A stretch of 64,000 bases of DNA from Micromonospora narathiwatensis. GTDB lineage: Bacteria > Actinomycetota > Actinomycetes > Mycobacteriales > Micromonosporaceae. Below, piece after piece: positions 6,991 through 16,992 of this stretch (position 1 is the first letter of the stretch; each line of letters opens with the position of its first letter). Below the pieces are notes generated by a model. The model ran no database searches. It was not told the origin of the DNA and saw only the letters and a program-made list of their open reading frames with translations. The position numbers and the translations under genes were made by a program. Where the stretch lies: contig NZ_LT594324.1 in the NCBI RefSeq assembly GCF_900089605.1, forward strand, positions 6,448,001 to 6,512,000. Reading direction: 5' to 3'.

Positions 6991-9900
6991 GTGCCGACGC
7001 ACCGCTGGCAGTCTCGTGTGTTCATCAATCTGGCTGGCGGAAGGTTCGCCGGTTCGGTTCGCCGGTTGGCGATCCTGTTGGCGTTGGTCCTGGTGGCGAC
7101 GTTGTCGGAGGTGCCGGCACGGCCGTCCCTCCCGGCGCAGGCGGCACCTTCTGCGGCGCCGGCGCCGAAGCCGAAGTGCCCCGATGACCGGCCGGACGAG
7201 GTGTCGGCTGCGGTGTCGGCGAAGCTGTGCGGTGCCCGGGTAGAGGTCGCGGGCCGGCGGTCGGAGACGACGCAGGTGTTCGCGAACCCCGACGGCACCC
7301 TGACCGAGGAACGGTCCCTCGCCCCGGTGCGGGTGCGTGAGGGCGACCGCTGGGTGCCGGTCGATCTGACGTTGGAGCGCCGGGCGGACGGGTCGGTCGC
7401 GCCGAAGGCGCACCCGCGCGGTCTCACCTTCTCCGGGCCCGCATCCGGTGCGGGCGAGCACGAACTCGTCGCGGTCGGTGAGGGCGACGAGCGGGCGGCC
7501 CTGGCGTGGGCGGGACCGCTGCCGGAGCCGGTGCTGGACGGCCGCACGATCACGTACCCGGACGTGCTGCCGGGTGTGGACCTGGTGTTCCACGCGCACG
7601 CGACCGGCTACGAGCAGCATTTCGTGGTGAAGGACCGGGCGGGGCTGGCGCGGGTACGCAAGCTGAGCGTGCCGATGCGGACCGGCAAGCTGAACGCGGT
7701 CGGTGACGGCATGGGCGGCCTGGTCCTGAAGGACAAGGCCGGCCGGCAGGTGGGGCGGGCGCAGACCCCGTTGATGTGGGACGCCGAGGTGGCCCCGCAG
7801 TCCCTGGAACACGTCAACCGTGGCCGGGTCGGGCTCCGTACCCTCGCCAAGGGCGCCGGTCGTACGGTCATGGAGCTGACGCCCGACGCGGCCTTCCTGG
7901 CCCGCACGGACCTGTCCTTCCCCGTGACGATCGACCCGCCGACCTCGCTGTCGCCGTCGTTCGACGCGTTCGTGCAGAACAGCTACAGCAGCGACCAGTC
8001 CGGTTCGGCGGATCTGAAGCTGGGCTATTCCGACGACGGTGGTTCGTTCACGGCGCGGTCGTACCTGCGCTTCAACACCACCGGGTTCGCGGGCAGCCGG
8101 ATCATCACCGCGAAGCTGCGGCTGTGGAACTACCACTCGTGGTCCTGCACGGCGGCGTCGTGGGAGGCGTGGCGCACCGACTACGTGGACTCGTCGGTGC
8201 GGTGGACGAACCAACCGGCCGCGCGGGCGAAGGTCGGCACGTCCACGGAGACGAAGGGCTACAACTCGTCCTGCAGCGACGGCTACGTCTACATCGAGGT
8301 CGGCGGGGCGTTGCAGTACGCCGCCGACAACAACCAGACCAGCGCCAGCGTGATGCTGCGCGGGACCAGCGAGACGAACCACCTGTCGTGGAAGCGGTTC
8401 GACTCCGCCGAGGGCACCCACCCGCCGCTGGTGTCGATCACCTACAACAGCGCGCCGGGCACCCCGTCGACACTGGCGGTCGCACCCTGCTACACGCTGT
8501 GCGGGGCAGGCGCACGCACCTCCGCTGTGCGGCCGACGCTGTCGGCGAAGCTCGCGGACGCCGATGCCGGGCAGACGCTGCAGGCCGAGTACGAGGTGCG
8601 GAACAAGACCACCCAGGCGACGGTCGCCACGTCCGGTCTGCTCTCGGGTAACCCGGCGTGGACGAACGGGTCCACCGCAAGCTGGCAGGTACCGGTCGAC
8701 CTGGTCAACGACACCGCGTACGAGTGGCGGGTACGGACCAAGGACCCCTACAGCTACGGCGCCTGGACCGGGTGGTCGACGCTGACCGTCGACACCGTCA
8801 AGCCCGGGGTGCCGTTCGTGACGGCCACCATCTACCTCAACGACGGGCAGCCGCACGGCGGCGCGGAAGCGCCCGACACGTTCACGTTCACCCCGGCGTC
8901 CGGCACCAACGACCTCGCGGCGTTCGTCTACAAGCTCGACTACGAGGCGTCGGCGACGACGGTCGCGGCCACCGGTGCGACGTTGGTGACGTTGCGCCCG
9001 CGTGACGGGCGCCGCACGCTGACGGTGCAGGCGAAGGACTCCGCCGGCAACCTGTCCAGCGCGAACCTGTACGTCTTCGACGCGGGCAACGCGGCGCTGG
9101 CGCAGCCGCTGCCGGGGGCGACGATCGTCAAGCGCACCAAGCTGCAGATCACCACCCCGGTGGCCGGCTACACCCGGGCGTACTTCGAATACCGGCGCGG
9201 CCCGGGTGGGGCGACCCTGCCAGTCCCGTCGGCGAACCTGACCTCGGCCACCGGCGCCCCGATCACCGCCACCGCCGCCAGCCCGGTCACCTTGTCCTCG
9301 CTGGGCGGGTACGCGATCTGGAACGCCACCGACACCCTCGGCCTGGTCGGCGGCGTGGTCGAGATCCGCGCGCAGATCTACACCGCCACCGGCGGCACCC
9401 CCGCCTACACCACCCCATGGGTACGGGTGTCGGTCGACTCCAGCGGTGACGGCGCGGCGAGCGACGACATCGGGCCCGGATCGGTCAACCTGCTCACCGG
9501 CGACTACGCACTGTCATCGACCGATGCGGACGAGTTGGGCCTGGCGGTGGACCGGTCGTCGTCGTCGCGCAAGCCAACGAACGGTTACCAGCCGATGGGG
9601 CAACTGCTGACCGCGAATCAGCAGCAGGTCTCCACAGATCTGACCGGGTTCACCGTGCCCTCCACCTCGTCGGCGGCCCGATCGACGGCGTTCGGCCAGG
9701 GTGAGGTGACCCCGGTCGCCTCGCTGGAGATCACCCCGGTCACCACGACCAGCAACGACACCTACGTGGCGGTCGGCGGGGACGGCGGCGGCATGCGCCT
9801 GGGCATGGTCGCGGGCAGGACGTATCGGGCGACGGGGTGGATCTACGTGCCGGCCGCGACCGGTCTGGTGCCCGAGTTCGGGGCGCGGGGTCTGCGGATC

Positions 9901-12900
9901 GTCGGCTTCTACAAGGTCGGGACCGCCTACACCGAGGTCGCCTCGCCGATGGCCGCCTACACCGACGGCTGGCAGGAGCTGTCGGTGGACATGACCGTCC
10001 CGGCGGGGGCGACCGAGGCGTTCTTCCGCCTCTACAACGGCACCCAGGGTGGATCCGGGAAGAAGGTCTACTGGGACAACCTGTCGGTCAACGAGATCGT
10101 GGCACCGTTCGGCCCGGCCTGGTCCGGCGGCGCGACCGGCGGGGCAGCGGACGTGGACTACACCACCGTAACCCTGCCCGAGCCGTCGCTGGCCCAGGTC
10201 AACACCATTGGCGGCGACTGGATCACCTTCGCCCGCAACCCCGACGGGGTCAGCTACACCCCGGAGCCGGGGTCCGAGGGCATGGTGCTGGCCAAGGTCG
10301 GCAGCGCGTACCGGCTGACCGAACTCGACGGCACAATCACCGAGTTCACCGCGCAGAGCGGGATCTGGGCGGCCACGTCGTCATGGACTCCGGAGTCCGT
10401 CAGCACGACCCGGTACCTCTACGACACCGCTGGTGGTCGGCTGCTGCTCAAGAAGGTGATCAACCCGGTCGAGCCGGGGGTCGACGACACGAACAACTGC
10501 ACCACCGCGACCCCGGCCCGTGGCTGTGAGGTCCTCGAATACGAGTACGCCACGACGACCACGTCGGGGCTGAGCCAGACCGTGTTCGGTGACTACACCG
10601 ACCGGGTCTCCGGCGTGAAGTTGTGGACCTGGGATCCGAACACCTCCGCGATGACCGCCACCCAGACCGCGAAGTACGCGTACGACAACCTGGGCCAGCT
10701 CCGCGAGGTGTGGGACCCCCGCGTCACCCCGGCCCTGAAGACCAGCTACGAATACGTCGCAGGTCGGGTCAGCAAGGTCACCCCGGCCGGTGAGCTGCCC
10801 TGGCAGTTCGACTACGGCAACGCCGACGTCGACGCCGCAGCACTGCGTTACGACCTGGACGCCGGCTCCGGCACCACCGTCACCGACTCCTCGGGCAGCG
10901 GCCGCACCGGCACCATGGCCAGCGGCGTCACCTGGGGCCAGGGCAACGACCCGGACAACCCGGCCGACAAGGCGGCGTTGTTCACCGGGACGTCGGGCCA
11001 GCAGATCACCGTGGCCGGCACCGCCCTGTCGAACACCTCCTCCTACACCGTCTCCGCGTGGGTGCGGTTGACCGACAAGTCCGTCAACCGCACCGCGGTG
11101 TCCAAGAACGGCTCGTACACCAGCGGTTTCTTCCTCAACTACGTCCAGGCCACCGACCGGTGGGCGTTCTCCCGGATGGACACCGACAGCTCCACGTCGC
11201 TGCCGATCCGCGCCTCGTCCAACACCTCCCCGGTGCTCGGCCGGTGGACCCACCTCACCGGCGTCTACGACACCGCCACCGGCAAGATGACCCTGTACGT
11301 CGACGGCGTTCCGCAGTCGACCACCGCCGCGACCGGCGGCTGGAACGCCACCGGCCCGTACGTGATCGGCCGGGCCCAGTGGAACGCTACCTTCACCAAC
11401 ACCTGGCACGGCGGCATCGACGACGTCCGCATCTACGGCAAGGCCCTCACCGCCGACCAGGTCGCCACCCTGGCCGGGGACGAGAACGCCGGCCGGCTGC
11501 TGAAGGTCCGCCGCGCCGCCTTGCAGCAGGGCTCCAAGACCGTCACCGACGGTGAGCTCGCCACCAACGTCGTCTACAACGTGCCGCTCACCCAGGCCGC
11601 CGGCGGCCCCTACAACCTCGGCGCCGCCTCCATCGCCACCTGGGGCCAGGTCGACCTGCCCACCGACGCCACCGCCGTGTTCGGGCCGGAGAACAACCCG
11701 GGCCGCAACCGGGCCACGCCGAGCGCCCCCGGCACCAGCGGCTACCCGTACGCCACCGTCCACTACCTCTCCGCGGGCGGTAAAGAGGTGAACACCGCCA
11801 CCCCAGGCGGGCACATCGACACCCAGGAGTACGACCGGTTCGGCAACGTGATCCGGAGCCTGGAGGCCACGGACCGGGCGCTCGCGTTGGGCACCCTGCC
11901 CAACGCCAGCACCTACCTGGCCGAACTCGGGTTGGCCGGCTCGGACACCGCCAGCCGGGCCCTCTCGCTGTCGACGGTGAATACGTACAGCTCCGACGGC
12001 ATCGACCTGATCGACACGCTCGGCCCGACCTCGCTCATGGTGTTGGAGAACCCGGTGGCCGACCCGGACGGGGCCGGACCGCTGGAAGCGATCTCGGCCG
12101 GCGAGACGGTGATCGGCCGGGCGCACGCGGTCAAGACCTACGACGAGGGCAAGCCGGACGGCGCCACCTACCACCTGGTGACAACCGAGAGTGAGAGCGC
12201 GCAGATCGTCGGCTACCCCGACGCCGACGTACGGGTCAGCAAGCACGGCTACGACCCGCACAACGGCGGCACCTCCGGCTGGGTCCTGAAGACCCCGACC
12301 AAGGTGATCGCGGACGCCGGGCCGGGTGGCCGGAACCTGACCGCCTACAGCGTGCACGACAGCGCGGGCCGGATCCTGAAGTCCTGGGGCATCGGATCGT
12401 CGGGCTCGGACGCGAAGGGCAGCCACACGATCTATTACACGGCCGGCCCGAACGCCAGCCAGGCATCGTGTGGGAACAAACCGGAGTGGGCGGGTCAGGC
12501 GTGCGTGACCAACGCCAACGGTTCGATCACCGGACACGACTCGGCCCGGATGCCCGGCAGCCTGCCGTGGCGCAACATCGAGCGGTACAACCGGTGGGGT
12601 GACCAGGAGAAGGTCGTCGACCACGTCGAGGGCGCCTACCGGGTCAGCGTCACCAACTACGATGCGGCCGGCCGGGTCATCTCCACCTGGGTCTCCAACG
12701 ACCTCGGCGGATCCCTGGGCTCAGTCACCACGGTCCACGACACCGCCACGGGCAACGTGGTGCAGACCCTCTTCGACGGCACCACCATCACCCGCGAGTA
12801 CGACCTGCTGGGCCGGCTCGCCGCATACACCGACGCGGACGGCGGCCGGACCGTCAACGAGTTCGACCGGTACGGCAAGCCGTCGAAGGTGTCCGACCCG

Positions 12901-15075
12901 ACCGGCTACTCCACCTTCACTTACGACCGGGCGGCCGAGCCGCGGGGCCTGCTGACCAGTGTGACCGACAGCGTGGCCGGCACGTTCAACGCCAAGTACT
13001 CACCCGACGGGCAGCTCACCGAGCTGCAGTACCCGGGCGGCCTGACCCGCACCGACCGGCTCAACGCCAACCTGCAACCGGTGGAGCGCACCTACACCCG
13101 CGACTCCGACGGCGAGACGATCTACTCCGAGTCGGTGGTGGCGAACACCGCCGGCCAGTGGGTGAACCACTCCTACACCGGCGGCGCCAAGAACTACGGC
13201 TACGACCGGCTCGGCCGCCTGCTGAAGACTCGGCATGACAGCGCCATCACCGGCGGCTGCGTCACCCGCACCTACACCTACGACGACCGCTCCAACCGCA
13301 CCCGCAAGTCCACCTACGCCCCAGGCGGGGACGGCACCTGCCAGGAGGACACGGCCGACGCGGAGGACGACCATAGCTACGACACGGCCGACCGCCTCAT
13401 CGACCCCGGCTACGTCTACGACAAGTTCGGCCGCACCACCGCCCTGCCCAGCGGGCTGGCCAACACCTACTACGCCAACGACCTGATCAAGCAACAGCAG
13501 CTCGACGACACCCGGCAGACGTGGACCCTCGACCCCGCGTACCGGTTCCGGGCTTTCAGCACCGAAACCCTGGTCGACGGGACCTGGACCAACACCACCT
13601 CCAAGCTGAACCACTACGGCGACGACTCCGATGAACCCCGCTGGATCGTCGAGGACACCAGCCTGGGCAGCCTCACCCGCAACGTCTCCGGCCCCGGCGG
13701 AGACCTCGTCGCTACCACCTCGGCCACCGGGGACGTACGCCTGCAGTTGACCAACCTGCACGGCGACATCGGGGTCACCGTCGACCCCGGCCTGACCGAA
13801 CCCGAGTTCTTCGACTACGACGAGTTCGGCGTGCCGATGGCCGGGCAGGCCAACCAGCGGTACGGCTGGCTCGGCGGCAAACAACGCTCCGCCGAAGCCC
13901 TCGGGGACGTCATCCTCATGGGCGTCCGCCTCTACAGCCCGGCCCTGGGACGGTTCCTGCAGGTCGATCCCGTCGATGGCGGTAACGCCACCGCGTACGA
14001 CTACTGCGCCGGCGACCCGGTCAACTGCACCGACCTCGACGGCAAATGGGGCTGGGGCAGCATCAAGAAGGGCCTGTCCAAGGTCGCCCAGGTCGCCTCG
14101 TACGCGTCCATGATCCCCGGCCCGATCGGCACCATCGCCGGCGTCGTCTCCGCAGTCTCCTACGCCGCCACCGGCAACTGGAAAGAAGCCGCCTGGGCCT
14201 TCGCCGGAGCCGCGGCGGCTGTCGTCGGCGCCGGGGCAGCAGTCAAGGGCGCCCGCCTCGCCGTCACCGCGATCCGCGCATCCAGCAAGGGCGGCAGACT
14301 CGCCTCCGCCGGACAGAAGGTTGCCCGCGCGTTCGGGAAATGCAACTCCTTCGCCGCTGACACACCGGTCCTGATGGCCGACGGCAGCCATGTGCCGATC
14401 GCCGCCATCGACGTCGGGGACCGGGTGGTTGCAGTTGATCCCGCCACCGGCGAGCGGTCTTCGCGGTCCGTACTCGCGATCTTCGTCGGGCAGGGAACCC
14501 GGCACCTCATCGACATCGACCTCGACGGCGACGCCCGCGACGTCCTCACCGCGACCGCCGAACACCCCATCTGGGTCGACGGCAAGGGCTGGACCAACGC
14601 CGCACACGTCGTAGTCGGAGACGTGATCATCGGCAGCCACGGCGAACGAGCCCCGGTTCAACATGTCCTCGATCGAGGCTGGTTGTCACAGCAAACCGTC
14701 TACAACCTCAACGTCGGCGACACCCACACCTACGTCGTCGGCGTGGACGGCCACGACGTGCTCGTCCACAACGCCAGCTGCAAGGTCGGCGGTGTCTACG
14801 TACTCACCGGCAAGAGCGGAAAGGTATATCGAGTCGGCCAGACCGGCAACCTGGCCAAGCGAATGTCGAAGCACAAGGCCAAGTTCCCAGAGCTAGAATT
14901 CAAGGTGGTCTACCGCAGCAATAAATACGCGACGCGTCGCGGTCTCGAGGAGATGGTGCAGCGCCGGTATACGCCGCTGCTGGACCGGCAACGTGCGATC
15001 AGCCTCAAGAACAGGAAGCGACAGCAATACCTCAAGGCGGCACGCGACTATCTGCGGCGCGGCGGGCGGGACTGA
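6991..15075 (+). CDS. Secreted RHS/YD-repeat polymorphic toxin with LamG, Hint and GIY-YIG nuclease tip
   Basis: The product is about 2694 aa. A signal peptide (RRLAILLALVLVATL, cleavage likely after AQA) is followed by a DNRLRE-type beta domain (about 314-484). Further beta domains and a LamG/concanavalin-like domain (about 1280-1495) come next, then YD repeats (about 1890-2330) and the RHS core end LGRFLQVDP. Two hydrophobic stretches (2364-2420) precede a Hint/intein-like domain that starts at CNSFAADTPVLMADG and ends at VLVHNASC (2451-2597). The last 98 residues carry GGVYVL and VYRVGQT, then Arg in NLAKRMSKH and Glu in GLEEMVQRR: the GIY-YIG nuclease catalytic set. The GTG at 6991 has GGGGAGGG just upstream. 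The role is probably contact-dependent killing, with tip release by Hint cleavage (family knowledge). The tip is AT-richer than the body, suggesting module exchange. Confidence 0.93.
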   Translation: MPTHRWQSRVFINLAGGRFAGSVRRLAILLALVLVATLSEVPARPSLPAQAAPSAAPAPKPKCPDDRPDEVSAAVSAKLCGARVEVAGRRSETTQVFANPDGTLTEERSLAPVRVREGDRWVPVDLTLERRADGSVAPKAHPRGLTFSGPASGAGEHELVAVGEGDERAALAWAGPLPEPVLDGRTITYPDVLPGVDLVFHAHATGYEQHFVVKDRAGLARVRKLSVPMRTGKLNAVGDGMGGLVLKDKAGRQVGRAQTPLMWDAEVAPQSLEHVNRGRVGLRTLAKGAGRTVMELTPDAAFLARTDLSFPVTIDPPTSLSPSFDAFVQNSYSSDQSGSADLKLGYSDDGGSFTARSYLRFNTTGFAGSRIITAKLRLWNYHSWSCTAASWEAWRTDYVDSSVRWTNQPAARAKVGTSTETKGYNSSCSDGYVYIEVGGALQYAADNNQTSASVMLRGTSETNHLSWKRFDSAEGTHPPLVSITYNSAPGTPSTLAVAPCYTLCGAGARTSAVRPTLSAKLADADAGQTLQAEYEVRNKTTQATVATSGLLSGNPAWTNGSTASWQVPVDLVNDTAYEWRVRTKDPYSYGAWTGWSTLTVDTVKPGVPFVTATIYLNDGQPHGGAEAPDTFTFTPASGTNDLAAFVYKLDYEASATTVAATGATLVTLRPRDGRRTLTVQAKDSAGNLSSANLYVFDAGNAALAQPLPGATIVKRTKLQITTPVAGYTRAYFEYRRGPGGATLPVPSANLTSATGAPITATAASPVTLSSLGGYAIWNATDTLGLVGGVVEIRAQIYTATGGTPAYTTPWVRVSVDSSGDGAASDDIGPGSVNLLTGDYALSSTDADELGLAVDRSSSSRKPTNGYQPMGQLLTANQQQVSTDLTGFTVPSTSSAARSTAFGQGEVTPVASLEITPVTTTSNDTYVAVGGDGGGMRLGMVAGRTYRATGWIYVPAATGLVPEFGARGLRIVGFYKVGTAYTEVASPMAAYTDGWQELSVDMTVPAGATEAFFRLYNGTQGGSGKKVYWDNLSVNEIVAPFGPAWSGGATGGAADVDYTTVTLPEPSLAQVNTIGGDWITFARNPDGVSYTPEPGSEGMVLAKVGSAYRLTELDGTITEFTAQSGIWAATSSWTPESVSTTRYLYDTAGGRLLLKKVINPVEPGVDDTNNCTTATPARGCEVLEYEYATTTTSGLSQTVFGDYTDRVSGVKLWTWDPNTSAMTATQTAKYAYDNLGQLREVWDPRVTPALKTSYEYVAGRVSKVTPAGELPWQFDYGNADVDAAALRYDLDAGSGTTVTDSSGSGRTGTMASGVTWGQGNDPDNPADKAALFTGTSGQQITVAGTALSNTSSYTVSAWVRLTDKSVNRTAVSKNGSYTSGFFLNYVQATDRWAFSRMDTDSSTSLPIRASSNTSPVLGRWTHLTGVYDTATGKMTLYVDGVPQSTTAATGGWNATGPYVIGRAQWNATFTNTWHGGIDDVRIYGKALTADQVATLAGDENAGRLLKVRRAALQQGSKTVTDGELATNVVYNVPLTQAAGGPYNLGAASIATWGQVDLPTDATAVFGPENNPGRNRATPSAPGTSGYPYATVHYLSAGGKEVNTATPGGHIDTQEYDRFGNVIRSLEATDRALALGTLPNASTYLAELGLAGSDTASRALSLSTVNTYSSDGIDLIDTLGPTSLMVLENPVADPDGAGPLEAISAGETVIGRAHAVKTYDEGKPDGATYHLVTTESESAQIVGYPDADVRVSKHGYDPHNGGTSGWVLKTPTKVIADAGPGGRNLTAYSVHDSAGRILKSWGIGSSGSDAKGSHTIYYTAGPNASQASCGNKPEWAGQACVTNANGSITGHDSARMPGSLPWRNIERYNRWGDQEKVVDHVEGAYRVSVTNYDAAGRVISTWVSNDLGGSLGSVTTVHDTATGNVVQTLFDGTTITREYDLLGRLAAYTDADGGRTVNEFDRYGKPSKVSDPTGYSTFTYDRAAEPRGLLTSVTDSVAGTFNAKYSPDGQLTELQYPGGLTRTDRLNANLQPVERTYTRDSDGETIYSESVVANTAGQWVNHSYTGGAKNYGYDRLGRLLKTRHDSAITGGCVTRTYTYDDRSNRTRKSTYAPGGDGTCQEDTADAEDDHSYDTADRLIDPGYVYDKFGRTTALPSGLANTYYANDLIKQQQLDDTRQTWTLDPAYRFRAFSTETLVDGTWTNTTSKLNHYGDDSDEPRWIVEDTSLGSLTRNVSGPGGDLVATTSATGDVRLQLTNLHGDIGVTVDPGLTEPEFFDYDEFGVPMAGQANQRYGWLGGKQRSAEALGDVILMGVRLYSPALGRFLQVDPVDGGNATAYDYCAGDPVNCTDLDGKWGWGSIKKGLSKVAQVASYASMIPGPIGTIAGVVSAVSYAATGNWKEAAWAFAGAAAAVVGAGAAVKGARLAVTAIRASSKGGRLASAGQKVARAFGKCNSFAADTPVLMADGSHVPIAAIDVGDRVVAVDPATGERSSRSVLAIFVGQGTRHLIDIDLDGDARDVLTATAEHPIWVDGKGWTNAAHVVVGDVIIGSHGERAPVQHVLDRGWLSQQTVYNLNVGDTHTYVVGVDGHDVLVHNASCKVGGVYVLTGKSGKVYRVGQTGNLAKRMSKHKAKFPELEFKVVYRSNKYATRRGLEEMVQRRYTPLLDRQRAISLKNRKRQQYLKAARDYLRRGGRD

Positions 15076-15082
15076 CGACGTC

Positions 15083-15131
15083 CGGCCTTCCGGGACGGGC
15101 AAACGCCCGAGCGGCCCGGCCCGGAAGGCCG
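15083..15131. terminator. Hairpin between RHS toxin and candidate immunity gene
   Basis: A perfect 12-bp inverted repeat (15083-15094 and 15120-15131) encloses a second small hairpin, CGGGC/GCCCG around 15094-15108. It begins eight bases after the toxin stop. There is no T-run, as usual in high-GC actinomycetes. It probably terminates or attenuates toxin transcription before the immunity gene. Confidence 0.7.
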
Positions 15132-15160
15132 TACGCGACGGGAACCAGCAGCCACGCCGC

Positions 15161-15166
15161 TACAGT
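15161..15166 (+). promoter_or_regulatory. Candidate -10 box for the immunity-like gene
   Basis: TACAGT fits the actinobacterial TAnnnT -10 pattern and lies 31 bases before the ATG at 15197, downstream of the hairpin. If real, the candidate immunity gene has its own promoter, independent of the toxin. No clear -35 is seen. Confidence 0.4.
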
Positions 15167-15196
15167 AGGGCCATTGCGAGCGCCAGGGAGGCCGGG

Positions 15197-16057
15197 ATGA
15201 CAGGGCCATACATGATGCCAGCCGGCCGGTATGCCGTGGACATCGCTGCCCTCAAGGCGCTCAAGTCGGTCTACTGGGGGCAGCAGGGCTGGCGCGAGGG
15301 TGCAAAACCGGACGAGGCGACGGCAGCCCTGCTCAGGGCTGCCGGCCTGTGGACCGACCTGGCACACCGAGAGTTGACCCACGACCACATCGTGACGGCT
15401 GCCGTGGAGGTTGCCGCGCGAACAACACCGGCCGACGTGCGGTCGGCGTTCGTGGGTAGTCTTCGCAGCCGTAGGCTGGATCTGCGGTCCGCGCTCGCGT
15501 CCCTGGCCTACGTGCGGCACATGCCGGCGCACCGGTTCAGTCCGCTTGCTGGCGCGGACGGGCCGTGCCGCATTTGTGGCACAGCGGATACGTTCGAGCT
15601 CGCGGAACCGAATTTGCTGAACTTTGAGCGCTTCAACTGGGGCGGCGTGCGCCGCGACGAGCTTGAGTACTGTGTGTTCGACCTGTTGCAGTTCGCGCGT
15701 GCACCGCAGGCCGCGCCGGGCGACGAGGACTACGCACTGCTCGCCGAGATCATCGACACGCTCCGGTCGCTGCCGCCCAGAACCACGGCGAACCGAGCGG
15801 CCGCTGCTCTGACGATGCTGCCGGGGAACAAGGACGAGCGGACAGGGTTCTTGGAGATCCTCGCGGTCTGCGGGATCCTGCAGACGGCGCGTTGCCCCGG
15901 CTTCGGTGCCGCGTTTGTTGCTTGGGAGCACCGTCCGCAGCCCGAGGGCAAGAACGATCTCGGTTATCCCTTGTGGTGCTGGACCGCTGGTGACGGTGTC
16001 GACAGCGAGAACCTTGCCGCGCTACTGCCTTCCCTGGCCGAACCCAGGAATGGGTAA
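15197..16057 (+). CDS. Candidate immunity protein for the GIY-YIG toxin (unknown family)
   Basis: The 286-aa protein has no signal peptide or membrane span and is predicted cytoplasmic. It is mostly helical with a CRICG half zinc-finger at about residue 122 and further isolated Cys residues. I do not recognise the family. The position directly after a Hint-nuclease tip is where RHS toxins keep their immunity gene, so the assignment is by context. The ATG at 15197 has GGGAGG five bases upstream. The proposal fails if another of the small genes downstream turns out to neutralise the toxin. Confidence 0.6.
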   Translation: MTGPYMMPAGRYAVDIAALKALKSVYWGQQGWREGAKPDEATAALLRAAGLWTDLAHRELTHDHIVTAAVEVAARTTPADVRSAFVGSLRSRRLDLRSALASLAYVRHMPAHRFSPLAGADGPCRICGTADTFELAEPNLLNFERFNWGGVRRDELEYCVFDLLQFARAPQAAPGDEDYALLAEIIDTLRSLPPRTTANRAAAALTMLPGNKDERTGFLEILAVCGILQTARCPGFGAAFVAWEHRPQPEGKNDLGYPLWCWTAGDGVDSENLAALLPSLAEPRNG

Positions 16058-16152
16058 TCGGCCCGCGAAGGTATCCGCGCTGGGGCGACCTGTCGCTACG
16101 TGAAGGGGAGCGAGCGCACGGGGTTGCTGCGTGGAGAGATCTGAGGTCGAAG

Positions 16153-16611
16153 GTGCTGGAGGACGCTGAGTTCTGGGAACTTGTAGGGCGGCTCGGTGGG
16201 CGACCGGAGCTGCAAGATGATCGGCCCTACGAGGAGCTGACGGCGGAGCTGGCTCAAGGGCCGGTGGAGCGAATTCTAGAGTTCGCCGAGACCCTGGCGT
16301 ACAAGCTGTACCAGCTTGACCGACGATCCCTTGCTGAGACCTTGATTCCCGGTGAGGACGAGTCAGGCGAGCGCCTGTCGGATGACGGGTTCCTGTACGC
16401 ACGCTGCGCGGTCATTGTGGCGGGTCCTGCTGCTTTTTCGGCGGTCCTCCGTGACGGTTCGGTGTTCCGGCACTACGTAACCGTCGAGGCCGCGCATGCC
16501 GAGTCGATCTTGGATATTCCATCGAACGCCTACGAGGTGCTCACCGGCAACAAATGGGATTACGTCGAAGAGTATGACTACGAGACGGCGTCGAACGCCG
16601 AATGGTGGTAG
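16153..16611 (+). CDS. DUF4240-like small protein, possible additional immunity gene
   Basis: The 152-aa acidic protein begins FWELVGRLGG and carries the block LSDDGFLYARCAVIVAGPAAFSAVL. This resembles DUF4240, a family often found beside toxin tips and related to immunity-type proteins. The GTG at 16153 is preferred, with GAGG six bases upstream. No signal peptide or membrane segment. It follows the presumed immunity gene by about 95 bases and may be a second or orphan immunity gene; that is inference from context and acidic character. Confidence 0.7.
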   Translation: MLEDAEFWELVGRLGGRPELQDDRPYEELTAELAQGPVERILEFAETLAYKLYQLDRRSLAETLIPGEDESGERLSDDGFLYARCAVIVAGPAAFSAVLRDGSVFRHYVTVEAAHAESILDIPSNAYEVLTGNKWDYVEEYDYETASNAEWW

Positions 16612-16992
16612 CTGGTAGGGGTTGAGGCCTAGACATTGGCCGTTCAGGTGCTGATCGCGGAGTCAGGTGTCGGTGCCGAATTGCGGGCCCTGCGCCGCGC
16701 CGGTTGCCGACGGGCCAGCACCCGACTTGGGAATCTGACTATCGATCAGTCCGCAGTTAAACGATACGACCAAGAATCAGGACGAGCGTCTCGTGTCGAC
16801 CACCAAAGGGTGGTATGCGCGTTGAGAAGTGCTTTGTTGGGCAGGCCTGCGAGCATAACTCTGGTAACCGCATTATCGGATGTGCCCTGGTGGCCGCGGA
16901 TTGTCTCGGATGTCCGCGGGCGGCTCGATGGGAACGAGTGAGTTATCGCGGCATACCCCGTTCATCAATAGAGTCGGTGTTACTGTGACCGC
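16612..16992. other. Lower-GC gap without a convincing gene
   Basis: This 381-bp stretch is noticeably less GC-rich than the rest of the window. A frame at 16636-16941 (101 codons) exists, but its product is rich in scattered Arg/Ala, has no recognisable motif, and has no clear ribosome site. It may be the remains of a deleted cassette in the toxin/immunity region. Confidence 0.4.
16981..16986 (+). promoter_or_regulatory. -10 box of a probable leaderless transcript
   Basis: TACTGT is followed after six bases by the GTG at 16993. In actinobacteria this spacing places the transcription start at the start codon, so the mRNA would lack a leader. Confidence 0.5.

Noticed and set aside
6859..8856. 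Minus-strand frame of 665 codons before and under the RHS gene
   Set aside because: Overlaps the signal peptide and first domain of the RHS protein in antisense; Arg/Val-rich with no motifs.
12650..13980. Repetitive YD motifs as a possible DNA repeat or CRISPR-like array
   Set aside because: The repetition is at protein level only (RHS/YD repeats) with diverged bases and no regular spacers.
16636..16941. 101-codon frame in the gap after the DUF4240-like gene
   Set aside because: No ribosome site, motif or credible fold pattern; recorded as gap content only.
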